From assembly GCA_016720905.1 (NCBI GenBank), contig JADKJT010000034.1:124001-188000 (forward strand): 64,000 bases of DNA, read 5' to 3'. The notes under the pieces were generated by a model. The model worked only from the letters and a program-made list of their open reading frames with translations, was not told the DNA's origin and searched no databases. Numbering within the stretch: position 1 is the stretch's first letter; each line of letters begins with the position of its first letter. Of this stretch, positions 51,192-60,792 are shown piece after piece. The position numbers were made by a program, and so were the translations under genes. This DNA comes from Gemmatimonadaceae bacterium. GTDB lineage: Bacteria; Gemmatimonadota; Gemmatimonadetes; Gemmatimonadales; Gemmatimonadaceae.

Positions 51192-53603
51192 TCAGCGGGT
51201 GTGCAACCCAATGCGCGCCGCCAACTGCTGAAAGCGCTTCTCTTTTCGCAGCGGCTCAAGGAATGGAATGACCGTCATGAAGATGAGCGTGAACGCATGA
51301 TCACGCTCGGCTTGCTCAAGTGCATCGAGCGCCTTGGAGGTCTCACCAATCGCCACATAGCCGCCGGCCAGCATGTCGGCGGTCACGTAGCGCGTGGTTG
51401 ACAATACCTCCATGCGCTTCACCCACGCGACCGCACGTTCCCGTTCACCGATCTTCGCGAATATTTCCGGCACCACGGCCTCTTCAGAGATACCGGGAAG
51501 GAATTCCTGTTGGGGAAGCGCGGCCAGGACGTCGCGTCGATTTCCGCCGGTGGCGAGCAACGTGGCCGCCAACTGCAGGCGGGCCGGCACAAAGGTGGAG
51601 TCCAGTTGCAGGGCTTCGCGCAAAATCGGAATGGCACTGCGCGGATCTCCGTCCATCCAGTACGCCGATCCCCTCCGAGTGGAGATGATTATCGAAAACG
51701 GATCGAGGGCATGTGCCGTGGCAAGTTCCGCGTGTGCCTCGGTCACGCGACCCTGACAAAGTAGATACCAGGCGTAGAACAGATGTCCTTCGGCGGAGCT
51801 GCCATTCAACTCCACGCCCCGCCTCAGGTGCTCGCGCGCCTCGTCCCATTTCCAGTCGTAGAATGCGGCCACAATGCCCAACGACGTGTGCGCCTCTGAC
51901 AGTGTCGAATCGAGCGCCAACGCGCGCAATGCGGATTGCCTGGCGAGGGGAAAGACATCGTGAGGTCGCCGCCCGCCGAATGACGCCAACAGACTGTAGA
52001 CATCGGCGAGTCCGGCGTGCGCCGGTGCGAACAGTGAATCCAGCGCCAGCGCGCCACGAAACGCGGCGATGGCCGAATCAAGCGACTGCGAACTGCGGGT
52101 TCGCATCGCGTGCCGACCGCGCAAATACAGATCGTACGCCACCGGATTCGTCGAATGCGGCACCCGCGGCCCTCCCCCAGAGCTCCCCGCGAGCGTGAGC
52201 CGAAGTTCCTTCACCACAGCGCGCGCAATGGAATCCTGCACGCCGAACACATCTTTCAGCTCGCCGTTGTACTCTCCCGCCCAAACCAATGAGTCCGCTG
52301 CCACGTCCATAAGACGCACCGTCACACGCACCTGCTGTCCACTTCGGCGCACGCTGCCCACCAGCAGATTGGTCACGCCCAATTCGCGCCCGGCGTCTTC
52401 ACGTTGCTTGCCCTTCAACCCGAAGGACGAGGTGCGCGATGTGACACGCAATCCAGGCAACCGACCGAGTGCGGTGAGCAGTTCATCGGCGATGCCTTCG
52501 CCAAAGTAGTCGGCGGCAGAATCACTGCCGATGTTCGTGAACGGGAGAATGGCGAGGGACCGTGCAACCGGAGCAGCGTCACGTGATTCAGCCCCTACGG
52601 CACTCGGGCGAGCACGCTGGGCCGTGATCACCGCGAAGGTCACTGTTGCCACCACTGTGGCCGCGCCCAGTGCCCACGCGATATGGCGCTTGTTCCACGT
52701 GGGACGACCACGCGCAATCGCCTGATCGAATGACTGCGATGCGGCAATGGGCGCCAATGTGTCACGCACGGCGTCTGCACCCGCGGGCCGATCCGTTGGT
52801 TCCTTGGATAGCAACTGCATCACCAGTCGGTGCAGTTCTGACGGTGTCTCGGCGCGCAGCTCGCTGATCGGGCGTGGCGGCTGCGTGAGATGTGCATTCA
52901 CCACGGACTGCATGGTCGGACCGGTGAATGGCGGTTGTCCCGCCAGCATTTCGTATCCGATAACGCCAAGCGCGTAGAGATCCACGCGGTGATCCATTGT
53001 CGGATCGCCAAGCGCCTGTTCCGGCGCCATATACGTGGGTGTCCCCAAAGCCAGTCCGACGGTGGTATGGACGCCGACATACGCGCTCGTTTCCAGTGCC
53101 TTGGCCACACCGAAGTCGGCGACCAACGCATGTCGCTGCGACAGCAAGATGTTCTCCGGCTTGATGTCGCGGTGGACGATTCCGGCCCGATGCGCGCAAT
53201 CCAACGCATCAGCAATTTCCATCAGCAGTGCCACAACGTCCGCTACTGGCAATGCCCCGCTACGTGCCATGCGAGCGCGCAACGTCTCTCCGTCCACGTA
53301 GGGCATCACGTAGTACGGCCGCTCGCCACCGTTCACGACATCCTTCACGTGACCGGAGTCAATGAGGCCGACAATGTGCGGATGCTGCAGATTGGCGGCC
53401 ATCCGAATTTCCGCCAGAAACCGGTCGGCGCTTGCCGAGGTAATCAGATCACTGCGTAACACCTTGATAGCCACATGGCGACCAAGCTTGAGATCCCGGG
53501 CGAGATACACCGATGCCATGCCGCCGCTGCCGAGCTCTTGTTCGAGTTCGTAGCGGTCCGCGAGGGCGGATTGGAGGGAGGCTAAGTCTGCGGTGGGAAT
53601 CAC
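51192..53603 (-). CDS. Ser/Thr protein kinase with TolB-like and TPR domains (second copy)
   Basis: An 803-aa membrane kinase. The kinase domain spans residues 15-280: ELGSGGMASVYLARD, GIVHRDIKPENILL, VADFGVAKA, TYMAPEQAL. One membrane helix (ALGAATVVATVTFAVITAQ) is near 330. Next comes a TolB-like domain (ARSLAILPFTNIGSDSAADY), then TPRs. It resembles the 1037-aa kinase in layout but has one helix, so it is a paralogue, not a duplicate. The GTG start is inferred from where the kinase fold begins; an ATG at 53669 is an alternative. Confidence 0.92.
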   Translation of the reverse strand: MIPTADLASLQSALADRYELEQELGSGGMASVYLARDLKLGRHVAIKVLRSDLITSASADRFLAEIRMAANLQHPHIVGLIDSGHVKDVVNGGERPYYVMPYVDGETLRARMARSGALPVADVVALLMEIADALDCAHRAGIVHRDIKPENILLSQRHALVADFGVAKALETSAYVGVHTTVGLALGTPTYMAPEQALGDPTMDHRVDLYALGVIGYEMLAGQPPFTGPTMQSVVNAHLTQPPRPISELRAETPSELHRLVMQLLSKEPTDRPAGADAVRDTLAPIAASQSFDQAIARGRPTWNKRHIAWALGAATVVATVTFAVITAQRARPSAVGAESRDAAPVARSLAILPFTNIGSDSAADYFGEGIADELLTALGRLPGLRVTSRTSSFGLKGKQREDAGRELGVTNLLVGSVRRSGQQVRVTVRLMDVAADSLVWAGEYNGELKDVFGVQDSIARAVVKELRLTLAGSSGGGPRVPHSTNPVAYDLYLRGRHAMRTRSSQSLDSAIAAFRGALALDSLFAPAHAGLADVYSLLASFGGRRPHDVFPLARQSALRALALDSTLSEAHTSLGIVAAFYDWKWDEAREHLRRGVELNGSSAEGHLFYAWYLLCQGRVTEAHAELATAHALDPFSIIISTRRGSAYWMDGDPRSAIPILREALQLDSTFVPARLQLAATLLATGGNRRDVLAALPQQEFLPGISEEAVVPEIFAKIGERERAVAWVKRMEVLSTTRYVTADMLAGGYVAIGETSKALDALEQAERDHAFTLIFMTVIPFLEPLRKEKRFQQLAARIGLHTR

Positions 53604-53753
53604 AGCGCTTTCGGTACCGAACGGGCAGGGATGATGGCGTGGGAGGTGGAACCGCGATCGAACAGCCATGCATGGCTGCAGTCGATAGTAGCACGCCGAC
53701 ACGCGCCCGACGAGATGGGTGGCCGTCGGGTGGCACAATTGCCGAGAAGGCGG

Positions 53754-55196
53754 CTACTGAATCAGCCCGCGAATTGCTCGGCCAGGATAGATACCCGGCA
53801 CCACCGCGCCGTTTCGCACAATGATCGCGCCGTTCACCACGACATCCCGCAATCCCACTGGCGCCAGCGTCGGCTCCCGATAGGTCGCACGGTCCATGAT
53901 AGTGCCCGGATCGAACAGCACGATATCCGCATCGGCGTCAACCTGCAGTCGTCCCTTGCGAGCCATTGCCGGCACTCTGGATTCCATGCGACGTGCAGGC
54001 TCGATGGTCATCTTGCGCAACGCATCCATCAGGGTGAGCGCGCGTTGCTCGCGCACATAGCGTCCCAGTACGCGCGCAAAAGTTCCGGCCACACGCGGGT
54101 GCCCCATGCCGCCATGCAGAATGCCATCGCTGGCGATCATGGTGAGTGAATCGGCCACTGCGGCCGTCACGACGCTCTCGGAGTTGTTGTAGTCCACGAT
54201 CATGCCACCGATTGCGTGATACCTGGCAAATGATGTGCGCGTGAGTCGCTCACCCGTGAGCGCCCACGCGAATCGCGCGAACTTCCTCTCGGGCCACGAC
54301 CGCCAGCCGTCGTTGTCGGCTGCATCGATGGGCGACATGGACGCCGTGTACGGGTAGACCTCGGTCGTGATATCGAGTCCGCGAGCCCGTGCGCCACGCA
54401 CCAGCTCCAAGGCGCGGGGCGTGTCTTCACCCACAGAGCTCTGGATGTGCACGATGTGCGCCGATGCCCCAGTAGCGGCCGCCGCGGCAATTACTTCCTC
54501 GGTTTCCAGGAAGTAATACGGTTCGGCCAGACTGCGCATGTGTACGTGAACCGCCGCGCCATACTTCGCGGTCACTCGGAACACCTGCAGAATTTCCCAC
54601 GGCGTCGCGGCGGGAGTGAATTCAATCAGCATCCCCGCCGCAATGGCGCCACGCCGGAATCCATGATCCATAGTCGCCACGATCTCGTTCAGCTCCGCCT
54701 CAGTGCTGGCACGCGACTTGGCCGCACCCAGCGGTGTGTCTTTCCCGGGATCGTGCATGGCTTGCATGCGGGCCACATCATGTCCAACACTCACACCGTG
54801 ATTGATGATCGATGTGCCGGCGCGGTGGTCGTACCAGCCATCGACATCTACCGTCCCGCCCTCCAGTTCGAGCGCGGTGGTCGTCCCATCAAGCACTTCC
54901 ACCCGATACCCGGCCGTATCCTGCGCGTGCTGGTGCAGGTCGATGAAGCCCGGTGCCACAACCATCCCGCGCGCGTCCAGCGTGTCCCGACCCTGAAGCG
55001 GCTGCGCACTGATGGCGCGGATGGACCTACCGGTGACGCCCACGGTGCGAATCGCATCGAGGCCTGATGCCGGGTCCATTACGCGCCCGTTGAGGATGAT
55101 CAGATCATATAGCGGATGGGATTGGGGAGCGGCGCAGGCGATCGTCACGGCCAGCACCGCGCTGGACAGCCGGGCCGTTGTGGTGAGTATTCGCAT
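53754..55196 (-). CDS. Lipoprotein amidohydrolase (D-aminoacylase-like)
   Basis: A 480-aa metal-dependent amidohydrolase with a lipoprotein signal (ARLSSAVLAVTIAC, Cys21). The HxH metal site is FIDLHQH (His88, His90). Further His residues in YGAAVHVHMRSL and AHIVHIQS, and Asp in MIASDGILHGGMGHPR, complete the site. It fits the N-acyl-D-amino-acid deacylase/dihydroorotase-like group and probably removes acyl groups from D-amino acids in the periplasm. No amino-acid racemase or transporter is adjacent. Confidence 0.9.
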   Translation of the reverse strand: MRILTTTARLSSAVLAVTIACAAPQSHPLYDLIILNGRVMDPASGLDAIRTVGVTGRSIRAISAQPLQGRDTLDARGMVVAPGFIDLHQHAQDTAGYRVEVLDGTTTALELEGGTVDVDGWYDHRAGTSIINHGVSVGHDVARMQAMHDPGKDTPLGAAKSRASTEAELNEIVATMDHGFRRGAIAAGMLIEFTPAATPWEILQVFRVTAKYGAAVHVHMRSLAEPYYFLETEEVIAAAAATGASAHIVHIQSSVGEDTPRALELVRGARARGLDITTEVYPYTASMSPIDAADNDGWRSWPERKFARFAWALTGERLTRTSFARYHAIGGMIVDYNNSESVVTAAVADSLTMIASDGILHGGMGHPRVAGTFARVLGRYVREQRALTLMDALRKMTIEPARRMESRVPAMARKGRLQVDADADIVLFDPGTIMDRATYREPTLAPVGLRDVVVNGAIIVRNGAVVPGIYPGRAIRGLIQ

Positions 55197-55316
55197 GCAC
55201 GCTCCAGGGAAAAGATTAGACCCGCCAGCACGTTCCTGAACAGAGCTGGACCAGAATTTGCGCGGCAGTGCGGTATTGAACCGTGTGTTTGTTTGGACTG
55301 GCGGGCGAACACCGCG

Positions 55317-56354
55317 CTAAGGGTTGTAACCGCTGGCCGCCAGAAACGTCGTGGCGTTTTGCACTTCGATGATGTCCTTGATGGCCTGTGTCTTGTCGAT
55401 GGTTTTGACGTAGTACGACTGGGCAATGCGATAGCCAATAAAGTAGCCAAGGTCGCCCGGGCGTTCACCGCTGGCCGTGCCCTGATTGTACAGCCATTGC
55501 GTCACATCGGTGCCGCTCATTTGCGACTTGAACTGCGCCCACAATTCATGCTCGTGGGCCAGCGCGTACGGGCGCTGCCACTCGTTGATATTGCCGCCCG
55601 ATACGAGTTCCCCAATGAAGTCGGCGATGCCTTCGGCCAGCGATTGCTCAAGCAGCGTGTTGCGGCCCAACAGGCCACCGCCTCGTGACTGAAGAATGTG
55701 CACGTGCTCATGAGCAACGATGATTGGCAGCGTGCTGAGGGGTTTGACGTTGGTGCGCTGAAAAGCGCCCAGCTCATCCGTCGGCACACCTTCGTTGGCG
55801 GTATAGAACTCCGAACCAGTGAGGATGCGATTGTTGGCGATTGTGCCACCCGTGGAGAAACGCCCCACGGCGAAGGTGACGGTGGGAAACACGGCCGCAG
55901 GGTACAACGCCTTGATGGCGACATAGCCGGCTCTCACCTGCGCATTCACGGCGCCATTAGCCAGCGACATCGACGCTGCGCGACTGGCGGCGAAGTAGCG
56001 CGGAAAGGCGTCGACCATCTGCGCAAGACTTGCCGCCGAGATATTGCGGGCCGTGGCAAAATCCACCAGCCCCGACGACGCGCGGTGCAGGTAGGCCGAC
56101 TGAAAGGCCAGTGTCGATTTGGTGCGCCGATATTCGTCGAAAGCGCTCCAGAAGTTGGCGATATCCGAAACTGCCAACTCGGCGGACGACGGGTCGCTGG
56201 CGAAAGTGCCCGGCGTGCTGCCCGGAAGGCCGTCAGGACTGGTTGGCCCGCCGTCTCTGGAACAGGCAATCATCGCCAGGCCGATGGCCAACAACAGACG
56301 CCGAATCACCTGCTGTGTTCGGCGACGCATCGGGTGGTCACGACGCACGTCCAT
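55317..56354 (-). CDS. Lipoprotein DUF2268-like putative Zn-protease
   Basis: A 345-aa lipoprotein (signal RRLLLAIGLAMIACSRDGG). The metal site is HEHVHILQ (HExxH), and EQSLAEGIADFIGELVSGG supplies the third ligand in the DUF2268 style. It probably degrades or senses surface proteins. GAGG 8 bases before this ATG supports it over the in-frame ATG at 56330. It lies 120 bases downstream of nothing on its own strand except the spermidine-synthase-like gene, from which it is 15 bases away. Confidence 0.85.
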   Translation of the reverse strand: MDVRRDHPMRRRTQQVIRRLLLAIGLAMIACSRDGGPTSPDGLPGSTPGTFASDPSSAELAVSDIANFWSAFDEYRRTKSTLAFQSAYLHRASSGLVDFATARNISAASLAQMVDAFPRYFAASRAASMSLANGAVNAQVRAGYVAIKALYPAAVFPTVTFAVGRFSTGGTIANNRILTGSEFYTANEGVPTDELGAFQRTNVKPLSTLPIIVAHEHVHILQSRGGGLLGRNTLLEQSLAEGIADFIGELVSGGNINEWQRPYALAHEHELWAQFKSQMSGTDVTQWLYNQGTASGERPGDLGYFIGYRIAQSYYVKTIDKTQAIKDIIEVQNATTFLAASGYNP

Positions 56355-56369
56355 GAGGTCAACCTCGGG

Positions 56370-57041
56370 TCACGGCCGCGGCGTAGCCACGTACAGCGTA
56401 TGCATCGGCCCCGCCGTCTCATGCGCCCGCACCCGCAACGTTTTCACTGCCAGCTGCGCGCGTTGCAGCGCATCCACGAATCGCGGATCATCACCCACCG
56501 ACCAGTACGCAATCGATCCTCCGGCACGCAGCGCCGCCACGGTCGCGCCGATGCCGCGCGCCGCATACAATCGCGCGTTCTCCGACATCAGCATGCCATC
56601 CGGTCCGTTGTCGGTATCCAGCATGATCGCATTGAAACCGCCGGGATTGGCCTGCAGCACGTTGACCACATCGTCGTGTACGATGCGCACGCGCGGATCG
56701 CGCATGGCCTCGGCCGAGAGGTTGTACGCCGGATTGGCATTCCACGCGATCACGTCGGCCATGAACTCGGCCACCACCACTTCGGCGTCGGACGCCAGCT
56801 GTCGCAGCGCCTCGCGGAGCGTGAAGCCCAGTCCCAGTCCGCCAATCAATACACGTGCTCCCGGAACGCTGGCGAGCGGCGCGCAGGCCACCTCAGCCAG
56901 CCGGTCCTCGGAGAGGTGCCGACGGGTGGACATGAGCTCGATGCCGTCGGCGCGGATGAGATACGCGCCGTCGTGCCGGAACAGCGCGAGCACCGTTCCC
57001 TGTGGTGTACGTGCTTCGCCCAGCCGTTCGAGGGGTTTCAT
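56370..57041 (-). CDS. Spermidine-synthase-like methyltransferase fold protein
   Basis: A 223-aa cytosolic protein with the spermidine-synthase/class I methyltransferase Rossmann core: VLIGGLGLGFTLREAL (nucleotide loop), VVVAEFMADVIAWN, VRIVHDDVVNVL and FNAIMLDTDNGPDGM. The polyamine-synthase gatekeeper motifs and N-terminal beta domain are reduced, so it may act on another aminopropyl or methyl acceptor. The ATG for MKPLERLGEARTP fits the fold; the upstream extension is Ser/Pro-rich and not conserved-looking. Confidence 0.82.
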   Translation of the reverse strand: MKPLERLGEARTPQGTVLALFRHDGAYLIRADGIELMSTRRHLSEDRLAEVACAPLASVPGARVLIGGLGLGFTLREALRQLASDAEVVVAEFMADVIAWNANPAYNLSAEAMRDPRVRIVHDDVVNVLQANPGGFNAIMLDTDNGPDGMLMSENARLYAARGIGATVAALRAGGSIAYWSVGDDPRFVDALQRAQLAVKTLRVRAHETAGPMHTLYVATPRP

Positions 57042-57123
57042 GGTCGAACGATAGTCATCAGGAGGCCAGGATGCAGGGCTGCTGCATCGCGCGTATTCTA
57101 CGGCATCACTTACGGGAGGTGCC

Positions 57124-57633
57124 ATGGTGTCCGTCGACCTGCAACCTACGCTCCGCGGCGCGTTGGTTGAACTGCGACCGCTGCACGCGGACGACTGGGA
57201 AGCGTTGTTTGCGGTGGCGTCGGATCCCCTCATCTGGGAACAGCACCCGGAGCGCGATCGCTATACCGAGCCGGTGTTCCGCGAATTCTTTCGCGTGGCG
57301 TTGGAATCGCAATCGGCACTGATTGCCATCGACACGCACAACGGGCAGGTGATTGGCTCGTCCCGGTACCATGGCCATGATGCGTCGTTGCGTGAGGTCG
57401 AAATTGGCTGGAGCTTTCTTGCGAGGTCATATTGGGGCGGCCGCTACAATGGAGAAATGAAGCGACTCATGCTGCATCACGCCTTTCATTTCGTCGACAG
57501 CGTCATTTTCGTGATTGGATCACAGAACGTTCGGTCGCGACGCGCGATCCAGCGGATTGGAGCCGTGTTGGACGACACCCGAACGGTGCGCGGAGAACAC
57601 AACGTCGTCTATCGCCTCACCAAAGTCGCTTAG
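57124..57633 (+). CDS. GNAT-family N-acetyltransferase
   Basis: A 169-aa RimJ/RimL-like acetyltransferase: LVELRPLHADDWEALFAVAS, IGWSFLARSYWGGRYNGEMK, FVIGSQNVRSRRAIQRIGAV. The acetyl-CoA site is weak (GGRYNGE rather than QxxGxG), as in relatives. GGGAGG lies directly before the ATG. It is the only plus-strand gene between the minus-strand units here. Substrate unknown. Confidence 0.88.
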   Translation: MVSVDLQPTLRGALVELRPLHADDWEALFAVASDPLIWEQHPERDRYTEPVFREFFRVALESQSALIAIDTHNGQVIGSSRYHGHDASLREVEIGWSFLARSYWGGRYNGEMKRLMLHHAFHFVDSVIFVIGSQNVRSRRAIQRIGAVLDDTRTVRGEHNVVYRLTKVA

Positions 57634-57699
57634 GGTGGGAGCGGTGACGGGCCGGAGGGGTGAGCAACTGAAGCGTCGAGCGTGAGAGGGGCGAGCCGG

Positions 57700-57726
57700 C
57701 GAGGGCAGACCTGGGTTCTGCCCTCG
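57700..57726. terminator. Strong stem-loop between convergent genes
   Basis: A perfect 10-bp stem CGAGGGCAGA / TCTGCCCTCG with a 7-base loop, extended by near-matching flanks (CCGG/CTGG). No T-run follows, so it may terminate poorly alone or protect mRNA ends. It lies between the GNAT gene and the convergent secreted-protein gene. Confidence 0.6.
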
Positions 57727-57793
57727 CTGGTCTACCCTCACCGTCGCACGTGTCCGCCATCCAACGATCACATGGGACGTCTGCGACTCTAGA

Positions 57794-58303
57794 CTATGGC
57801 CGTTGAGCCACCACGCCGGCACGGGCACGTAGCGACGCATCGACAGCGTTCATCGCCACCTTGGCCGGCAACGTATAGCCCTTCTCGGTGCGCGTGGGTA
57901 CTTGTACCGAGGCCACGACACCGTTGCTCCCCAGTTCCACCACGGCATACACGGCATCTTCGGGACCCTGCGTCACTCCGACCACGAGCGTCCAGGTTCC
58001 CTCGGTGGGCCATTGCCGCTTGAGCGCATACACGCCCGGTCGCGACGTTGGTTGGAACTCCAACGAGACGCTCTTTCGTTCACCGCGTACTATGCCTTCC
58101 GCCGTGCCGCTCACGGGGAAGTTGGTGGGCGTCCCATGATGGAACGCGTGCACCAACAGAAACGCCGTCTTTGTCGTGCTGTCATATGGATTGACGGGAT
58201 GCTCGATGGAAATCCACGGTGGACCGAACGTGGCCGTCGTCATTGGGGCTCTTGCGGGAAACGCGAGGGCGAGCGCCAGCGCCCCGATGGAAAATCGGAT
58301 CAT
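57794..58303 (-). CDS. Secreted protein of unknown function, Ig-like
   Basis: A 169-aa exported protein (MIRFSIGALALALAFPAR). The sequence is beta-rich: FGPPWISIEHPVNPYDSTTK, AFLLVHAFHHGTPTNFPVSG, GVYALKRQWPTEGTW. It resembles YtkA/CopC-like Ig folds found in secreted Gemmatimonadota proteins. The two His and the Asp in the first strands could bind metal. GAGG precedes the start by 5 bases. An 11-bp repeat tract lies immediately upstream. Function unknown. Confidence 0.78.
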   Translation of the reverse strand: MIRFSIGALALALAFPARAPMTTATFGPPWISIEHPVNPYDSTTKTAFLLVHAFHHGTPTNFPVSGTAEGIVRGERKSVSLEFQPTSRPGVYALKRQWPTEGTWTLVVGVTQGPEDAVYAVVELGSNGVVASVQVPTRTEKGYTLPAKVAMNAVDASLRARAGVVAQRP

Positions 58304-58320
58304 GACAACCTCATGTGTGG

Positions 58321-58375
58321 TGGTGGTGCGGTGGTGGTGCGGTGGTGGTGCGGTGGTGGTGCGGTGGTGGTGCGG
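58321..58375. repeat. Five perfect copies of an 11-bp tandem repeat
   Basis: TGGTGGTGCGG is repeated five times without a mismatch. It lies 18-72 bases upstream of the start codon of the secreted-protein gene, in its promoter or 5' leader. The unit length is close to one DNA helical turn, and such tracts change copy number by slippage, so it could tune expression. There is no spacer or leader structure, so it is not CRISPR. Confidence 0.95.
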
Positions 58376-58416
58376 TGACGCGATGACTGCGAGCGGCCGC
58401 TCCGCAATGACAGCGC

Positions 58417-59328
58417 CTATCGGCTGGTAAGCCGGATATTCCCTTTGAAGGTCCGAATAGTCAGTCGCGCGTTGCCTTGGCCCACCATGGTGATGAGTGT
58501 GGCGCCTCGCCCATCGCGCCCCACATCAGGGCGCTGTCTGCCGAGCTGGTACTCAATGGCTCCGGTAATGGTGGCCGCATCGATTTCCGTCGAGGCTTTG
58601 GGCGCGAGGCGGATATCGACAGCGCCGCTGTGGGTGTCGACGTTGAGTGCCGCGCCGCGCGCCAGGTCACCGGCAAACTCGACGCCACCAGTGACCGATT
58701 CGAATCGGGCCCGTTCCAGCGCCCCGTCGCTCACGCGGATCATGCCGCTCACCGTGGTGAACGCCGCGTCGGAGCTGCCGCCATGCATCCCGATGTTACC
58801 GTCGGCGGTTTTGAGTCGCGTCCACGACGGTGAGCCGTTCACGGTAATGGTGCCATCCATCGAGCCCACGCTCAGTTCGCGCGGACTGCCGGTCACTTGT
58901 ACGCTTCCGCTGACGATGTTGAGGTCGAGCGAGCCTGTCATGCCCGAGACATCAATCGCGGCGTTGAACGCCTTGGCCCACAGCGTGGCGTTGGCTGGAA
59001 GGTGCACCTCCAGCGCGCCGCCAGAGGGACCCAGTGGCTCCGGCCCTTCCACGAAGAACTTTCCGCCGCGCGCCGGCGCACCGTCGGCACCACCCATGCC
59101 GCCATCGATGCGAAAGCCTTTGGGCAGCGTGCCGGTGATAACCACGCTGTCCTTGGTCCAGGCAATCACCCGCAACGCGCCAAACGCGCCCTGAATACGG
59201 AGTGACACATCGGCAGTGGCAGCGCGACGCAGGTCGACCTTCTGCTGCGCACAGAGGATCGACGGTGCGAGCATCAGTGCGCCGCAAGAGAGTGCGAAGC
59301 GGAGTCGATATGTCTGCGACATGGTCAT
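58417..59328 (-). CDS. DUF4097-family secreted protein
   Basis: A 303-aa exported protein (signal LRFALSCGALMLAPSILCAQ) made of a repeating beta-helix: VSLRIQGAFGALRVIAW, VTGSPRELSVGSMDGTITV, VSGMIRVSDGALE, VDTHSGAVDIRLA. DUF4097 is a putative surface adhesin. It lies one base after the anti-sigma stop, so it is an output gene of the sigma operon, probably an envelope-stress effector. Confidence 0.9.
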   Translation of the reverse strand: MTMSQTYRLRFALSCGALMLAPSILCAQQKVDLRRAATADVSLRIQGAFGALRVIAWTKDSVVITGTLPKGFRIDGGMGGADGAPARGGKFFVEGPEPLGPSGGALEVHLPANATLWAKAFNAAIDVSGMTGSLDLNIVSGSVQVTGSPRELSVGSMDGTITVNGSPSWTRLKTADGNIGMHGGSSDAAFTTVSGMIRVSDGALERARFESVTGGVEFAGDLARGAALNVDTHSGAVDIRLAPKASTEIDAATITGAIEYQLGRQRPDVGRDGRGATLITMVGQGNARLTIRTFKGNIRLTSR

Positions 59329-59329
59329 C

Positions 59330-60010
59330 TCACGCTTCTCCAAGCAGGGTGGTGGTGCGGCGCAGGAAGTCGATCTTCTGCTGGTGACTCTTGCGCAACG
59401 CCTCACGCAGCGAGCCGTTGGATGGGTCCAGCACCAGTGCGTCGCGCGCCTCGGCAATCGCATCATCAATGACCTTCAGGTTACGCTCCACGGTCGCGAT
59501 GGTGGAGGGCGAGAGTGTCGTGCGCGCCTTGTCCAGCGCTTCCCGCAGCGTGGTCGCCGTTGACAGGTACTCGCTTTCCATCACGACCAGGTCGTTGGGC
59601 ATCGAAGTGGGCATCAACACAGTGGCCGTACTGTCCGCACCCGCGGTGATGCCTCCGCGCCCCCGCAGTATCAAGGCGGTGATCGCCGATGAACCCGCAA
59701 TCAACACCAACGCGGCGGCGGCCAGTGCCGGCCGCGTCAGATGGAAACCGTGTTCGCGACGTGACGCCGCTGGAAACGCCACGCTCTTGCTTGCGTCAAT
59801 CGCTCGTGCAATGTCGGCCCACACCAACTCGGGTGGCTCCACGGAGCCCGTCGCGTCACCCGCGGCAGCCAGCATCGCCCGCAGCGACGACAGTTGCGTT
59901 GAACACGCCGCACACCGCGCCAGATGCTCCGACGCGCGGGTCTGTTCCGCCGGCGACAGGCGGCCGTCGGCCACGTCGTTAATCGTATCCCAGTTCAAGT
60001 GCGTGGTCAT
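59330..60010 (-). CDS. Membrane anti-sigma factor
   Basis: A 226-aa protein with a zinc-binding anti-sigma domain at the N-terminus (ASEHLARCAACSTQL, H-x3-C-x2-C), one membrane helix near residue 95 (LAAAALVLIAGSSAITALIL) and a periplasmic Ala-rich helical part. It holds the adjacent sigma factor at the membrane until a signal arrives. Its ATG overlaps the sigma stop (ATGA). Confidence 0.92.
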   Translation of the reverse strand: MTTHLNWDTINDVADGRLSPAEQTRASEHLARCAACSTQLSSLRAMLAAAGDATGSVEPPELVWADIARAIDASKSVAFPAASRREHGFHLTRPALAAAALVLIAGSSAITALILRGRGGITAGADSTATVLMPTSMPNDLVVMESEYLSTATTLREALDKARTTLSPSTIATVERNLKVIDDAIAEARDALVLDPSNGSLREALRKSHQQKIDFLRRTTTLLGEA

Positions 60011-60603
60011 CGTTCCAGGGTCTCCATCAGTTGCTTGCGCGCGCGGTGCAATTGCACACGCACGGTGGATTCGGCGAGTCCCAACATCGCGGCAATTTCG
60101 GCGTGCCCGTAGCCCTCCATGTCGTGCAACACGAACACACGACGCGCGCCTTCACTCAGCTGTGGCAGGGCCCTTTCGAGATCCAGACGGGTCACCACAT
60201 CGGTGGACGCATCTCGCCCGGCGCTGGCGTATTCGACTGTCAGGTCCATGGGCATCACGCGCGCCTCACGCCGGGCATCGGTGCGGCGCTGTTCGAGGAG
60301 CTGATTCACGCACACGCGATGCAGCCAGGTGGCAAATGACGCGTGGCCGTCAAACTGGCCGAGTCGATCCCACACACGCACGAACACATCCTGCAGCGCC
60401 TCGGTGGCGCGCTGACGATCGCCAAGCATGCGCAGACAGAGCCCGAACACTCGACCCGACGACGCCCGATAGAGGGCCTCGAACGCCAGCACGTCGCCGC
60501 GCTTCGCACGCTGCACCAACTCGCGCTCATCGGGCGCGACGCGGTCGGGGTTGGCCGATGCCATACGGGAGAGTGGATAGGAGCGTGCGGGAGCGCCAGT
60601 CAT
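60007..60603 (-). CDS. ECF RNA polymerase sigma factor
   Basis: A 198-aa ECF sigma. Region 2 is LAFEALYRASSGRVFGLCLR with ATEALQDVFVRVWDRLGQFD; region 4 is YGHAEIAAMLGLAESTVRVQ, a helix-turn-helix for the -35 box. It forms an operon with its anti-sigma and a DUF4097 protein. ATG 60603 or ATG 60564 could be the start; the core begins after the second. It probably controls its own operon. Confidence 0.92.
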   Translation of the reverse strand: MTGAPARSYPLSRMASANPDRVAPDERELVQRAKRGDVLAFEALYRASSGRVFGLCLRMLGDRQRATEALQDVFVRVWDRLGQFDGHASFATWLHRVCVNQLLEQRRTDARREARVMPMDLTVEYASAGRDASTDVVTRLDLERALPQLSEGARRVFVLHDMEGYGHAEIAAMLGLAESTVRVQLHRARKQLMETLER

Positions 60604-60650
60604 TGCACTCAGTCTGATGCCGGCCGGGGGCGGGTTGTTTACGGTTGGAA

Positions 60651-60684
60651 GTCTCCCGTCTCCATTCCCCCGTCTCCCGTCTCC
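60651..60684. repeat. 13-bp direct repeat, 21-base period
   Basis: GTCTCCCGTCTCC occurs twice, at 60651-60663 and 60672-60684, each itself built from two CTCC units. It lies in the divergent region between the sigma operon and the oxidoreductase gene. Two-turn spacing is what a bound activator dimer would need, but low-complexity C-rich sequence is equally likely. Confidence 0.55.
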
Positions 60685-60792
60685 CCGACGCCCGCGGTGG
60701 TTCATGCTGCGGGATTCAATTCGAAACGAGATCCCGCCACCGCTCGTACGCCCCCAGGAGGCCGTCAGGCAAACGTCACCGAGAAGAGCTCA

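Noticed and set aside
58321..58375. Possible CRISPR array
   Set aside because: Units are 11 bp and directly adjacent with no spacers; no cas genes.
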